Shown: positions 38,894 through 49,279, counted from the first letter of the stretch. The stretch is DNA of 64,000 bases from Halomonas sp. (GCA_018401555.1 JAGYKP010000092.1:32065-96064), one strand, 5' to 3'. Numbers and translations are program-made. The notes: generated from the sequence alone by a model not told the origin.

Positions 38894-40111
38894 CTAGAAG
38901 CGCAGGGAGAGCTGAAAGAGCATCATGTTCCAGCGGCGACTTGTCTCTGAGGGGGCAGGATTATCCTGCACGGGTAGCCACCCCGTTCCATCGACATGAT
39001 GATATTCGGCCGCCAGCATCAGGCGGTGACTCACATTCCACTGCAGCCCTAGCGTGAGGTCATCGGCGTACTGGCTGTGGGCGGGGCCAGCTCCACTGGC
39101 TTCGTAGGCACTGCCTGAGCGATCGTCACGATTGCTGGTCAAGCTGTCATAGCGCACCAGCCACTGCCAGTTGTCATGGAAGCGGCGAGTATATTGTAGA
39201 TACCAGCTTTCACCGGTTACATCGAAATTGAGGAAGGGGTTGTCAAAGCCTTCCAGCTTGGAGCTGCGAATCGCATACTCCCCGGTCAGGCTCCAGTGTT
39301 CTGAGTTGTACTGAAGTGAGAGTACCCATGGGACGAACTCGAAATCACCATTGTTGAGCACCGGGTCGTGCGATTCGAACTTGGCCTTGGCACTTGCGGC
39401 GCTCAGTGCTGCAACGATTCGTCCCCCATCGTGTTCGTACTTGACCTGTGCGATGGCTGAGTCACGGGGTTCGAGTTCACCCGGTGCATCCTCAAGCCGC
39501 ATTGTCCTGCGCAGATCATCTCCCGCCTGGGCTTGGCCTATACCGACCTGAGTCCTGAATGTGCCACTGGGCAACATCTCTTCGTAATACAGGCTGACGC
39601 CATCGCCGGATAAGCCAAGCGAACGGGTCCGGTCAAAGTAGATGGATTGTGGGAGCAGTATGCTCGGGCGCGTGAAGGCGACATCACGGGTCTGGTTGTA
39701 GAAGCCGAAAGGGTTCTTGAATCGGCCTACTTGCATACCAACCGTGCGTTGCTGATTGGAGATCATCTGATAATCGATGATTCCGTAATCCAGAACCGGT
39801 TTGGCATCGTTGCCATCCCCCCCGGCACGCCGGCTGAGCACCTGGGCCGCCAGAAGTACATTTTCGTGGGGGCGAAGAGAGACATTGGCCCCGATCTCGG
39901 TGTACTTCAGGCTGCCGCCGTCCTCGCTGCTGGGACCGAAGAAGTTGTTATCGTCGGTGATCACCAGCGCCTGGCTGAGGAAGCCATGCATCTGCAGGGT
40001 GTCCAGCACCTGCTCGCTGGCGAGTGCCGGTGCCGACAGGCTCGTCAGCGCGGTCGCCAGGACGAGCGCGCGTCGCCCTTCAATCCATTGAAATGACTTG
40101 GATACGGTCAT
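38894..40111 (-). CDS. Outer-membrane porin-like beta-barrel protein
   Basis: Signal peptide ending SAPALA; alternating amphipathic strands; NPFGFYNQTRDVAFTRPSILLPQSIYFD; C-terminal ...LFQLSLRF. Confidence 0.8.
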   Translation of the reverse strand: MTVSKSFQWIEGRRALVLATALTSLSAPALASEQVLDTLQMHGFLSQALVITDDNNFFGPSSEDGGSLKYTEIGANVSLRPHENVLLAAQVLSRRAGGDGNDAKPVLDYGIIDYQMISNQQRTVGMQVGRFKNPFGFYNQTRDVAFTRPSILLPQSIYFDRTRSLGLSGDGVSLYYEEMLPSGTFRTQVGIGQAQAGDDLRRTMRLEDAPGELEPRDSAIAQVKYEHDGGRIVAALSAASAKAKFESHDPVLNNGDFEFVPWVLSLQYNSEHWSLTGEYAIRSSKLEGFDNPFLNFDVTGESWYLQYTRRFHDNWQWLVRYDSLTSNRDDRSGSAYEASGAGPAHSQYADDLTLGLQWNVSHRLMLAAEYHHVDGTGWLPVQDNPAPSETSRRWNMMLFQLSLRF

Positions 40112-40511
40112 CCAGGTACTCCCTCTCCAGATAGCCCATTGCGCCTGGGGTGGTGGCAATACGCTCGAGCATCTCGGCCTGGTGTCTCACGCGGTCCGGC
40201 GCCTGGCCGGTGCCGGAGAAGACCATGCGGTCCCATGCCAGCTGCAGTTGATGGGGATAGACGGTCAGGCGCTCCTTGACGAAGCGCTCGTGCACCGGGT
40301 GGTCGTTGGGCAGCACGAAGACCCGGGCGGCCTGGCCGTTCGGCCAGGTGCGCTGGCGCATGGCGAAGATGGCCCGAGTGGTGTCGCGCGTCAGGCGTTG
40401 GGTGGTGACGTCCGGATGGGCGACCAGCAGCACGGCCGGCTCGTCGGCAACGGCCTTTATCCCCATCAGGGGCAGCAGGCAGAGCAACAGGGCGGCTCTC
40501 AGCCACGCCAT
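40080..40511 (-). CDS. Secreted phosphate-binding (PstS)-like substrate-binding protein
   Basis: Signal peptide; LTRDTTRAIFAMRQRTWPNGQAARVFVLPNDHPVHERFVKERL...AMGYLERE. Confidence 0.75.
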   Translation of the reverse strand: MAWLRAALLLCLLPLMGIKAVADEPAVLLVAHPDVTTQRLTRDTTRAIFAMRQRTWPNGQAARVFVLPNDHPVHERFVKERLTVYPHQLQLAWDRMVFSGTGQAPDRVRHQAEMLERIATTPGAMGYLEREYLDDRIQVISMD

Positions 40512-40723
40512 GGCTCGACCTCGAGCAGAGATACGTCGCGAGATGGCAGCGAGGCGAGGTGGCGGCGTGTCGTCATGGCGTATCGGCATCCCTATGTTAT
40601 GTCACGGGTACAGGCCTCGCGCTGACCGTGGTCGCGCCGACACGCAGCGGTGTGCCGTGACGGGCATCTGCTAATACGCTACATGAAGGGAAGGGAATGT
40701 AAAGCGGATGCTTCAACGCAGGC

Positions 40724-40748
40724 TGCCCGGCGGCGCTGCCGCCGGGCA
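40724..40748 (-). terminator. Stem-loop downstream of nhaD
   Basis: TGCCCGGCGGC-GCT-GCCGCCGGGCA perfect 11-bp arms. Confidence 0.65.
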
Positions 40749-40755
40749 AGCTTGC

Positions 40756-42234
40756 TCAGCCGAAGACCTGGAAGGTGCCGGCGTTGAGCCACAGGTGAGT
40801 GGCGATACTGGCCACATAGCCCAGGGCGATCACCGGGGCCCAACGCAGGTGGCCCATGAAGGTGTAGTTGCCGCGGGCCTGCCCCATCAGTGCCACACCG
40901 GCGGCGGAACCGATGGAGAGCAGGCTGCCGCCGACACCGGCGGTGAGGGTGATCAGCAGCCAGTGGCCGTGGGACATGTCGGGCTCCATGGTCAGGACCG
41001 CGAACATCACCGGGATGTTGTCGACCACCGCCGAGATCAGGCCCAGAGCAATGTTGGCGTTGGTGGCTCCCCAGCCACTGTAGAGCGCCTCGGAGAGCAT
41101 CGCCAGATAGCCCATGTAGCCCAGGCCGCCCACGCACATCACCACCCCGTAGAAGAACAGCAGGGTGTCCCACTCGGCGCGTGCCACACGGTTGAAGACG
41201 TCGAAGGGCACCACGCTACCCAGCTGGGCGAGCTTCTTGTCGTCGCCGCGGCGGGCATAGCGAGTGCGCTTCTTCTCCAGCGAGCGGGGCAGGGTGCGGC
41301 GCAGGTAGTAGCCGAAGAACTGCAGGTAGCCGAGACCGGTCATCATGCCCAGCACCGGCGGCAGGTGCAGGAAGGTGTGGCAGGCCACGGCGGTGGCCAC
41401 GGTGAGCAGGAACAGCGCCACGATGCGTCGTGCACCACGCTTGAGCCAGACCTCTTCCTCGAGGCTGTCCGGCTTGCGATTCTTGATGAACAGGGTCATC
41501 GCCACCGCCGGAATCAGGAAGTTGACCAGCGAGGGCAGCAGCAGGACGAAGAATTCCTGGAACTGGATCATGCCGGCCTGCCATACCATCAGCGTGGTGA
41601 TGTCGCCGAAGGGGCTGAAGGCACCGCCGGCGTTGGCCGCCACCACGATGTTGACGCAGGCCAGGTTGATGAAGCGCTTGTCGCCCTCGGCGACCTTGGT
41701 CACCACCGCGCACATCAGCAGGGCGGTGGTCAGGTTGTCGGCGATGGGGGAGATCACGAAGGCCAGGCCGCCGGTGATCCAGAACAGCTGGCGGTAGGTG
41801 AAGCCCTTGCGCACCATCCAGCTGCGCAGCACGTCGAAGGCGCGGCGCTCGTCCAGGGCGTTGATATAGGTCATCGCCACCAGCAGGAAGAGCATCAGCT
41901 CGGTGAATTCGAGCAGGGTGGCGCGGAAGGCGTGTTCGGCCTCGGTGGGCATGCCGGCCTGCACGTAGACCCAGCCGATCAGCGCCCAGATGATGCCCGC
42001 GGCGACCAGAACCGGCTTGGACTTGCGCATGTGCAGCTTCTCCTCGCCCATGACGAGCGCATAGGCGAGGACGAAGATACTCACGGCGAAAAGGCCGACC
42101 ACGGAGTTGGTGAGGTCCAGCTCGCCCGTCACGGCGAAGGCCGCGGGGCTGAACAGCAGGCAGACAAGCACGAGGCATCCCGACCACCAGGCGGTATGCC
42201 GGGGCCGTAGGGTTGGGTATCCGAAGGATGGCAT
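40756..42234 (-). CDS. nhaD: Na+/H+ antiporter NhaD
   Basis: GGLAFVISPIADNLTTALLMCAVVTKV, NIVVAANAGGAFSPFGDITTLMVWQAG, FYGVVMCVGGLGYMGYLAMLS, SIGSAAGVALMGQARG. Confidence 0.96.
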   Translation of the reverse strand: MPSFGYPTLRPRHTAWWSGCLVLVCLLFSPAAFAVTGELDLTNSVVGLFAVSIFVLAYALVMGEEKLHMRKSKPVLVAAGIIWALIGWVYVQAGMPTEAEHAFRATLLEFTELMLFLLVAMTYINALDERRAFDVLRSWMVRKGFTYRQLFWITGGLAFVISPIADNLTTALLMCAVVTKVAEGDKRFINLACVNIVVAANAGGAFSPFGDITTLMVWQAGMIQFQEFFVLLLPSLVNFLIPAVAMTLFIKNRKPDSLEEEVWLKRGARRIVALFLLTVATAVACHTFLHLPPVLGMMTGLGYLQFFGYYLRRTLPRSLEKKRTRYARRGDDKKLAQLGSVVPFDVFNRVARAEWDTLLFFYGVVMCVGGLGYMGYLAMLSEALYSGWGATNANIALGLISAVVDNIPVMFAVLTMEPDMSHGHWLLITLTAGVGGSLLSIGSAAGVALMGQARGNYTFMGHLRWAPVIALGYVASIATHLWLNAGTFQVFG

Positions 42235-42454
42235 GGCGTTGAGTCCCGAAAACGAGGTTCGTGGGAAGGGTGAGAAAGCGCGCCTATTCTAACACCGCCA
42301 GTGCACCGCAATATAGGCGCAAAGCCTTACCACCAAAGGAGTAGCGGGGCGGGCAGCGGGGCCCTGTCTCCCCCGAAGGCGGTTTTGTGGCATCATCAGC
42401 GCTCCGGCAGACGCCGGCCGTTTTCGGATCGCCAACGACGCAGGCAAGTCACGC

Positions 42455-43162
42455 ATGTTTCTCGATGAATTTCATACGCTGGCAGGGGACCGCATCACCA
42501 TCTCGGCGGAGCAGGCCAGTCGATTCGCCAAGGGAGTCGCCGGCGACTACAACCCCATCCATAACCCGGAGGCGCGACGCTTCTGCGTGCCCGGGGACCT
42601 GCTGTTTGCCCTGGTGTTGGCACGCTTCGGCCTCTCCCAGCGCATGGAGTTCCGGTTTCTCAACATGGTGGGCGATGGTACCCCGCTGAACTTCCAGGAA
42701 CATGCCGACGGGCTGATTCGCGTCTGTGATGACGCCGGCAAGTGTTACCTGGAGGTCTCCCGCGGTGGCGCGGTAACTCACGACGAGGCGGTGGTGGAGG
42801 CCTTCACGCGCTGCTATGTCTCGTTCTCGGGCAAGAACTTCCCGCACTACCTCAAGCCGCTGATGGAAGAGAAGGGCGTGATGTTCAACCCTCGCCGGCC
42901 GCTGGTGATCTACGACAGCATGGGCTTCTGCCTGGAGCGTCTCGAGGGCCTCACCCCCGCGCTGGAACTGCTCGACTCCTCCCTGGAGGTCAACGGCAAG
43001 CGTGGTGACACCCTGCTCGAGTTCCGTATCCAGTCGGACGGCGAGCAGGTGGGTACCGGCTCCAAGAAGCTGGTGGTCAGTGGTCTGTGCGACTACGACG
43101 CCGGGGCCATGGACGAGATCGTCGACGAGTTCTATCGCCTCAAGGCCGCCTACGAGGCCTGA
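42455..43162 (+). CDS. DUF3581 family protein
   Basis: RITISAEQASRFAKGVAGDYNPIHNPEARRFCVPGDLLFALVLARFGLSQRMEFRFLNMVGDG; family from recall. Confidence 0.8.
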   Translation: MFLDEFHTLAGDRITISAEQASRFAKGVAGDYNPIHNPEARRFCVPGDLLFALVLARFGLSQRMEFRFLNMVGDGTPLNFQEHADGLIRVCDDAGKCYLEVSRGGAVTHDEAVVEAFTRCYVSFSGKNFPHYLKPLMEEKGVMFNPRRPLVIYDSMGFCLERLEGLTPALELLDSSLEVNGKRGDTLLEFRIQSDGEQVGTGSKKLVVSGLCDYDAGAMDEIVDEFYRLKAAYEA

Positions 43163-43193
43163 ACCAGACCCGCGACCGGCAGGGGGCAGGGCA

Positions 43194-44162
43194 ATGATTC
43201 GAGCGATACTGGTTGAGGGTGACGGCACTGCCACCCACGGTGATGCCTCGCTGGTCGAGCGCTGGCGGGCAAGCACGGACAGCTACCTGTGGCTCGACCT
43301 GCAGGGCGAGCCGCAGGCCCGCGAGCGGGAGTTGCTGGAGGCCTTCGACTGCCACCCACTGGCCATCGATGATGCCCATCGCGATCGGCACCCGCCCAAG
43401 ATAGAGGAGTTCGAGGGCCACACGCTGATCATCTACCGCGGGATCGGCTCCTTCGATGCCGAGCTGAACTTCCTGCCCCAGCGCGTCGCCTTCTTCATCG
43501 GCGAGCGCTTCCTGCTCAGCCTGCATCCGGATATCGCCCTGAGCATCGACCGCCTGTTCGGTGCCGAGGGCGAGCACTTGCTGCGACGCTCGCCTGAGCA
43601 TGTGGCACTCAGGGCCATGTACCTCTCGGCAGGCTTCTATCTGGACAGCCTGCTGCAGTTCGAGAACCAGCTGAGCGATCTGGAGGATGGCCTGGTCGAG
43701 GGCGGCGATGATGCCCTGATGCGTCTACTCATCGGTTATCGTTCGCGACTGGTCAAGATGCGCCGGGTGTTCAACTACCACGTGGGCATCACCCAGGAGC
43801 TCACCGCCTACGACTACGCCCACCTGCCGCGGGACGTCGACGAGACCCTTCACGCCATCAACGACGTCCACGAACGCTTCGAGCGCCTGCACAGCCTGAC
43901 CCAGATGTACTACGACATCTGCGGCGACCTGATCGACGGCTATATCTCGCTCTCCTCGCACCAGCTCAATATCACCATGCGCCTGCTCACGGTGATCACC
44001 GCCATCTTCGTGCCGCTGACCTTCCTGGCCGGCATCTACGGGATGAACTTCGCCCATATGCCCGAGCTCGGCTATCGCTACGGCTATTTCGTACTGCTCG
44101 GCGTGATGCTGGCGATCGCCGTCGGCTTGATCTGGCTGTTCCGGCGCATCCGCTGGCTCTGA
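43194..44162 (+). CDS. CorA/ZntB-type divalent cation transporter
   Basis: C-terminal two TMs with GIYGMNFAHMPE; HPLAIDDAHRDRHPPKIEEF. Confidence 0.92.
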   Translation: MIRAILVEGDGTATHGDASLVERWRASTDSYLWLDLQGEPQARERELLEAFDCHPLAIDDAHRDRHPPKIEEFEGHTLIIYRGIGSFDAELNFLPQRVAFFIGERFLLSLHPDIALSIDRLFGAEGEHLLRRSPEHVALRAMYLSAGFYLDSLLQFENQLSDLEDGLVEGGDDALMRLLIGYRSRLVKMRRVFNYHVGITQELTAYDYAHLPRDVDETLHAINDVHERFERLHSLTQMYYDICGDLIDGYISLSSHQLNITMRLLTVITAIFVPLTFLAGIYGMNFAHMPELGYRYGYFVLLGVMLAIAVGLIWLFRRIRWL

Positions 44163-44242
44163 GTCCGGACGGGGCGAGTTGACGCAGGCACTTGGCGGCA
44201 GCCGTCCACGGTCTTAGTCTCGAGGGCTTCCCCTTTCGAGAC

Positions 44243-45481
44243 ATGACCATGCACCCACAGCGCGAGCGACTGCACAACGAGCTGCACGCCCGGCCCTCGA
44301 TCTACTTCGACGAGCCGGCCACCCTTCACCACTATGCCCTGCTCGACGAGGCCGGCGCCTGCGAGGCCGTGCTGGCACGGCTGGGCGAGCTGATCGGCAC
44401 GCCGCCGGACCGCGAGGCGGTTCAGCAGATCCTCGAGGTCGAGGGCCTGACCCTGAAATGGGAGCGTCACACCGAGTTCCTGACCCTCACGCTGCTGGTG
44501 CCGCGGGCGCCGGAAGAGGAGGCCTGGCCGGCTCCACCGGCGCTGCTCGACACCCTGGTGGGCCTGAACCACGCCCAGCTGATCAGCGCCACCCAGGTGC
44601 TGGTGGAGTCCGCCCATCGCTGGGCCGGCAGGCCGTCCGACTACGGCTTTCGCGACCCTTCCGGCTCGCGGGTGGGGGATGGCGATGCCATCGTGTGGAG
44701 CGATTTCCGTCTGACTGACAGCGGCGTCAATCGCCTGCTGCTGGTCAACCAGGGGCTGGATGCCTTCCGGCTGGGGCGCATGACCCGCCGCCTGCTGGAG
44801 ATCGAGACCTACCGCATGATGGCCAGCCTGGCATTGCCGCTGGCCAAGGAGCTGGAGCGCGAGCTGCAGGCCCATGAGCAGGAGCTCGGCGAGCTCTCCG
44901 AACGCAATGCCGAGCGTGAGATGGAGAGCTCGCGGCCGCTGCTGGGGGCGATCTCCGAGCTCTCGGCACGGCTGGAGCGCTCCGGGGCGCGGTCACGCCG
45001 ACGCTTCAGCGCCACCGAGGCGTATTCGCGCATCGTCTTCACCCGTATCGAGGAGCTGCGCGAGAGCCGGATCGGCGAGAGCCCGAGGCTCGGCACCTTC
45101 ATCCTGCGCCGCTTCCGGCCCACGGTGCACTTCTGTGACTCGATCCACCGTCGCCAGCAGGACCTCGCCGAGAGCGTGGCCCGGCTCAACGACCTGCTGC
45201 GGACCCGTGCCCAGGTGGAGATCGAGGAGCAGAACGCCGAGATGCTCGCGAGCCTCAACGAGCGCACCAGCAGCCAGCTGAAGATCCAGAAGGCGGTCGA
45301 GGGGCTGTCGATCATCGTGATCAGCTACTACCTGTTCAGCCTCTTCAAGCTTGGCCTGCAGAGCCTCGCCGCGCTGGGAGTCACCATCGTGCCGACGGTG
45401 GCCGCGGCCGTGCTGGCCCCGCTGGGGCTGGGGATCGTCGGGGTACTGGCCTGGCGGATCCAGCGCGTCAAGCGGCACTGA
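44243..45481 (+). CDS. DUF3422 family membrane protein
   Basis: HPQRERLHNELHARPSIYFDEPA..; RFLTDSGVNRLLLVN; IVFTRIEELRESRIG; C-terminal TMs. Confidence 0.85.
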   Translation: MTMHPQRERLHNELHARPSIYFDEPATLHHYALLDEAGACEAVLARLGELIGTPPDREAVQQILEVEGLTLKWERHTEFLTLTLLVPRAPEEEAWPAPPALLDTLVGLNHAQLISATQVLVESAHRWAGRPSDYGFRDPSGSRVGDGDAIVWSDFRLTDSGVNRLLLVNQGLDAFRLGRMTRRLLEIETYRMMASLALPLAKELERELQAHEQELGELSERNAEREMESSRPLLGAISELSARLERSGARSRRRFSATEAYSRIVFTRIEELRESRIGESPRLGTFILRRFRPTVHFCDSIHRRQQDLAESVARLNDLLRTRAQVEIEEQNAEMLASLNERTSSQLKIQKAVEGLSIIVISYYLFSLFKLGLQSLAALGVTIVPTVAAAVLAPLGLGIVGVLAWRIQRVKRH

Positions 45482-45707
45482 GAGGGCAGCCGCGCCGGCG
45501 GGTCAGGCCGGGTCGCTGCCGCTGACTCGGCCAGCCCTCGGCCGCCAGGCGTTGCCAGACGGCCTCGCGGCCGTCCTCGTCGAGGCGCGACCAGACGGCG
45601 ATCTCGTCGAGGGTGCGTCCGCACCCCTCGCAGAGGCTGTCCGCGGGGCGTATGCGGCGACCTGGACGCAGGGCGAGGCCGGGCGCTGCCGGCGGACGCT
45701 CGCTCAT
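45468..45707 (-). CDS. DUF1289-like protein
   Basis: CEGCGRTLDEIAVWSRLDEDGREAVWQRL. Confidence 0.75.
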   Translation of the reverse strand: MSERPPAAPGLALRPGRRIRPADSLCEGCGRTLDEIAVWSRLDEDGREAVWQRLAAEGWPSQRQRPGLTRRRGCPLSAA

Positions 45708-46117
45708 GGCTTCACCTTGCCGCGCAGTGCCTTGGTCTTGCCCTTGCGGGTCTTGGCGTCGACCCGGCGGCGCTGGGAGCCGCGGGTCGGCCGGGTGGGC
45801 TTGCGCACCTTGCGCTGCTTCACCGCCTCGCGGATCAGCTCGCGCAGCCGCGCCAGGGCATCCTCGCGGTTCTGCTCCTGGGTGCGGAAGCGCTGGGCCT
45901 TGATGATCACCACGCCGTCCTGGGTGATGCGCTGGTCGCCGAGCGACAGCAGCCGCTCCTTGTAGAAGGGCGGCAGGCTGGAGCGCTGGATATCGAAGCG
46001 CAGGTGGATGGCGCTGGCCACCTTGTTGACGTTCTGGCCGCCGGCGCCCTGGGCGCGGATCGGGTTCAGCTCGATCTCCCAGTCGCCGAGCTCCACGCTG
46101 TTGGAAATTTTCAGCAT
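45704..46117 (-). CDS. arfB: Peptidyl-tRNA hydrolase ArfB
   Basis: IRAQGAGGQNVNKVASAIHLRFDI (GGQ), RRRVDAKTRKGKTKALRGKVKP basic tail. Confidence 0.95.
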   Translation of the reverse strand: MLKISNSVELGDWEIELNPIRAQGAGGQNVNKVASAIHLRFDIQRSSLPPFYKERLLSLGDQRITQDGVVIIKAQRFRTQEQNREDALARLRELIREAVKQRKVRKPTRPTRGSQRRRVDAKTRKGKTKALRGKVKP

Positions 46118-46134
46118 CTCGGTTCCCTGGTGGT

Positions 46135-46347
46135 CAGGATCGGCGCAGCGGCTCGAGCAAGCCGCCCAGGCCGTTGTGGTCGATCTCGTGCATCAGCGCG
46201 AGCAGGCGGCCCAGCTCGCTGTCGGGAAAGCCCTCGCGGGCGAACCACGCCGTAGGGAGATTCGGCAGTGCTGGCGAGCAGCCATCCCTGGTACTTGCCG
46301 AAGGGCATGCGCATCCTCACCAGCGTCAGCAGGTCCTCGGGGTTCAC
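46135..46347 (-). CDS. DUF3820 family protein, frameshift near 46265
   Basis: MRMPFGKYQGWLLAS..; corrected frame gives WFAREGFPDSELGRLLALMHEIDHNGLGGLLEPLRRS. Confidence 0.8.
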
Positions 46348-46390
46348 GTTGCATCCTCGCGGGTGATGGAATTGGCGGGAGCCATGCTAC

Positions 46391-47304
46391 CGGGATCAGG
46401 TCGCCTTGCCCATGGCCGGGCAACCTGGCCTGCAGCACCCGGTTGCGCCCCTCGCGCTTGGCGCGATAGAGGGCCCGGTCGGCGCGCTCCATCAGCGCAT
46501 CGGCACTCTCGTTGGCGGCGAGCTCGGCCACTCCCGCCGAGAGGGTCAGCGTCAGCGGCGGCTGCTCCGGGGCGTGGCGGTGAGCCGCAGCCGCAGCCGT
46601 TCCATGGCCCGCCACGCCTCGTTCCCGGAAATGCCGGGCAGGATCACCATGAACTCCTCGCCGCCCATGCGCACCAGGTGGTCGTGCTGGCGCAGGGTCG
46701 AGCGCATGCGCGAGCTCGCCTCGCGCAGCACGGCATCGCCGGCGGCATGGCCGTGTCGGTCGTTGACGCGCTTGAAGTGGTCCAGGTCGCAGGTCGCCAC
46801 GCAGAGCGGGGTGGCGTAGCGCTGGCTGCGCGCGATCTCCTCCTCCAGCAGCGCCAGGCCGGCACGGCGATTGAGCAGCCCGGTGAGCTCATCGTGACGG
46901 GCCAGGAACTCGAGGCGCTGCTCCATGCCCTTGCGTTCGGTGATGTCCACCACGAAGGTCACCTTCTTCACCGCCCCGTCGGCGTCGACCACACGCGCCG
47001 CCCGGGCCAGGATATTGCGTGACTCGCCATCCTTGCCGTGCACTTCCCATTCCCGCGCCACCTCCTCGTCGGCGTCTCCGGCGATGAAGCGCTCATGCAG
47101 TTCCTGGAGGGCCGCACGGTTGGCCTCGGGTACCACCATTGTGAAGGGCCGGCCCAGCAGCTCCTCCTCACGGTAGCCGTAGAAGTCGCAGTAGGCCGGG
47201 TTGACCATCTCGAAGCGTCCCCGGGCATCGGTCACGCAGATGCCGATGGGCGCGGCATGGATCACTCGCGCCATGTTGTCGAAACGGTCCGGTAGCGGCG
47301 TCAT
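46391..47304 (-). CDS. PAS-GGDEF diguanylate cyclase, frameshift near 46575; 3' end uncertain
   Basis: HAAPIGICVTDARGRFEMVNPAYCDFYGY; HDELTGLLNRRAG; VRMGGEEFMVILPG; ADRALYRAKREGRNRV. Confidence 0.9.
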
Positions 47305-48095
47305 GAGGTGGCACTCTTTGGGGAGGAAACATCCAGGGCGGCGGCGAAGGCCGGCGCCAGGTCATCGCTCAGGGCATCCAGGGCCGGGCGAGCGAAGAAG
47401 TAGCCCTGCTGCAGGGGGATGCCTGCCTGGTGGAGCCAGCGGGCTTCGCCGGCTTCCTCCACGCCTTCGGCGATCAGCGTGATGTCCAGCCGCCGCGCTA
47501 CCGCCACCATGCCATCGATCAGCGCCTGGCGGCGTGGGTCGTGGTGGCAGCCCTGGATCAGCTGTCGGTCCAGCTTCAGCTTGTCCGGGGTAAGCTCGGT
47601 GAGCAGGTCGAGGTTGGCGTAGCCGGTGCCGAAGTCATCCAGGGCGACCCGGAAGCCCATGCGGCGGTAGGCGGTGATGATGTCGTGGAGGTGCTCCCGG
47701 TCGGTGATCTGCTCCGATTCGACGACCTCGAAGATCAGCTTCTCCAGCGGCCAGCCCACGCGTCGCGAGGCCTCCAGCGTGGCCTGGATGCACGCCTCGG
47801 GCTCATAGACGGCATTGGGCAGGAAGTTGATGGAGAGCGACTCGCGCATGCCCAGCCGACTGGCCTGCTCGATGGCCCTGACGCGACAGACCTGGTCGAA
47901 GCGGTAGAGCAGCTCGTCGGTGACCCTCTCCAGCACCTGGCCGGCGGGCTCGCCGTGGGGCCCCCGCACCAGTGCCTCGTAGGCGTGTATCTCGCGCCGC
48001 TCCAGGTCCACGATGGGTTGGAAGGCCATGGTGATGTCGAAGGGCAGCTCTCCCTCGCAGCGTTGGCAGTGTCCGGCAACTCTCGCACAGCCCAT
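47301..48095 (-). CDS. EAL-domain c-di-GMP phosphodiesterase-like protein
   Basis: MAFQPIVDLERREIHAYEALVRG, SINFLPNAVYEPEACI, VALDDFGTGYANLDLL, LKLDRQLI, LIAEGVEE. Confidence 0.92.
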   Translation of the reverse strand: MGCARVAGHCQRCEGELPFDITMAFQPIVDLERREIHAYEALVRGPHGEPAGQVLERVTDELLYRFDQVCRVRAIEQASRLGMRESLSINFLPNAVYEPEACIQATLEASRRVGWPLEKLIFEVVESEQITDREHLHDIITAYRRMGFRVALDDFGTGYANLDLLTELTPDKLKLDRQLIQGCHHDPRRQALIDGMVAVARRLDITLIAEGVEEAGEARWLHQAGIPLQQGYFFARPALDALSDDLAPAFAAALDVSSPKSATS

Positions 48096-48193
48096 GGGTC
48101 CTCCGGGGTCTCTGTCGGCGATGGGGTATTCAGGATACAGGCTTTCTTCCGGCGTCGTCCGTCGGTCAGTCACTGGCTGTCAGTCACGGGCTG

Positions 48194-49061
48194 TCAGCCT
48201 TGGGCCGGCATCTCCACCAGCAGCGCCTCTCCCGCAAGCCCCTGGGCGACGCGGCTGGCGAGAATCTCCAGGATGCCCTCATGCTCGCCCACCAGCCGCG
48301 TGGAGGTGACGTTGAGCCCGGGTGACGCCGCCATGGCCTGCTCGCAGATCTCGGCGATGTCGCCCCCCTCGCCGGCGTGGCGGCCGGGGGAGAGGAACAG
48401 CATGGCCAGGATCACCTCGCGACCGGCCAGCGCCCGCGAGGCCAGCAGGTCGGCCAGCAGCGGCTCGTTGAAGCGATACTCGTCGCCATCGCGTCGCTCC
48501 ATGGAGGCGAAGGTGACGCAGCCGGCCTCTTCACTCAACAGCGCGCCGAGCTGCCCGGCCACATAGTTGCGCACCGCGGCGACCTCGGGGATCGGACTGC
48601 CGTGGTCGACCAGCACCACCGTCGGCTGGTGCAGCCCACCTGTGTGCCCCATGACCTGGCGAACATTGTTGGCCAGCAGACGGGCCAGGCGCAGGTCGAG
48701 CCCCCCAAGGGTGTCCACCAGCGGCGCCGCCACCTTGATGGAGAGCCAGCGTGGTACTCTGTCTGCACTCTCCGTGCCGGGCGCTCCGGCAGGTAGCGGG
48801 TCAGCGCCTGGCTGGGGCCGAAGAAGAAGGGCACGATGACCAGCTCGGTCACGCCCTCTGCCGCCAGGCGCTCGGCCAGCGGGCCCAGCAGCCCACCGCC
48901 TTCGCCCTCCAGCTGCTCGGCGGGGACCTTCAGGGAGTGCAGGGGCGTGAGGCGGCCCACCGGCCCCTGGTTGCCTGGGCCAGGGCCCCGGCCAGGCGTC
49001 GCAGGTTGAGCGTGGCCTGGGGGCGCAGGGAGCCGTTGTCGACGAGCAGGATGCGTTTCAT
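48194..49061 (-). CDS. CbiX/SirB-type chelatase family protein, frameshifted near 48735 and 48960
   Basis: MKRILLVDNGSLRPQATLNLRRLA; VTELVIVPFFFGPSQALTRYLPE; VVLVDHGSPIPEVAAVRNYVA; AMLFLSPGRHAGEGGDI. Confidence 0.85.
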
Positions 49062-49279
49062 GTAAGCCTCGGAGGATGGGGCAGAGGGTTGGTGGCCGGG
49101 AGAGCACCGTGGCGTCGCGCGGGCAACGGGCAGGAAGGAGTTCACCCTACCCAGCCGCGGCGTCGCTGAAAAGTCCGCCGGCAAGGCACGGCGTGGCAAG
49201 GGGCGTGATGAGGCTCGTGGAACAATGAGTCTGTTAAGCAACCATCAGACGCGATGCGATATCAACCGAGCGAGGTCCC

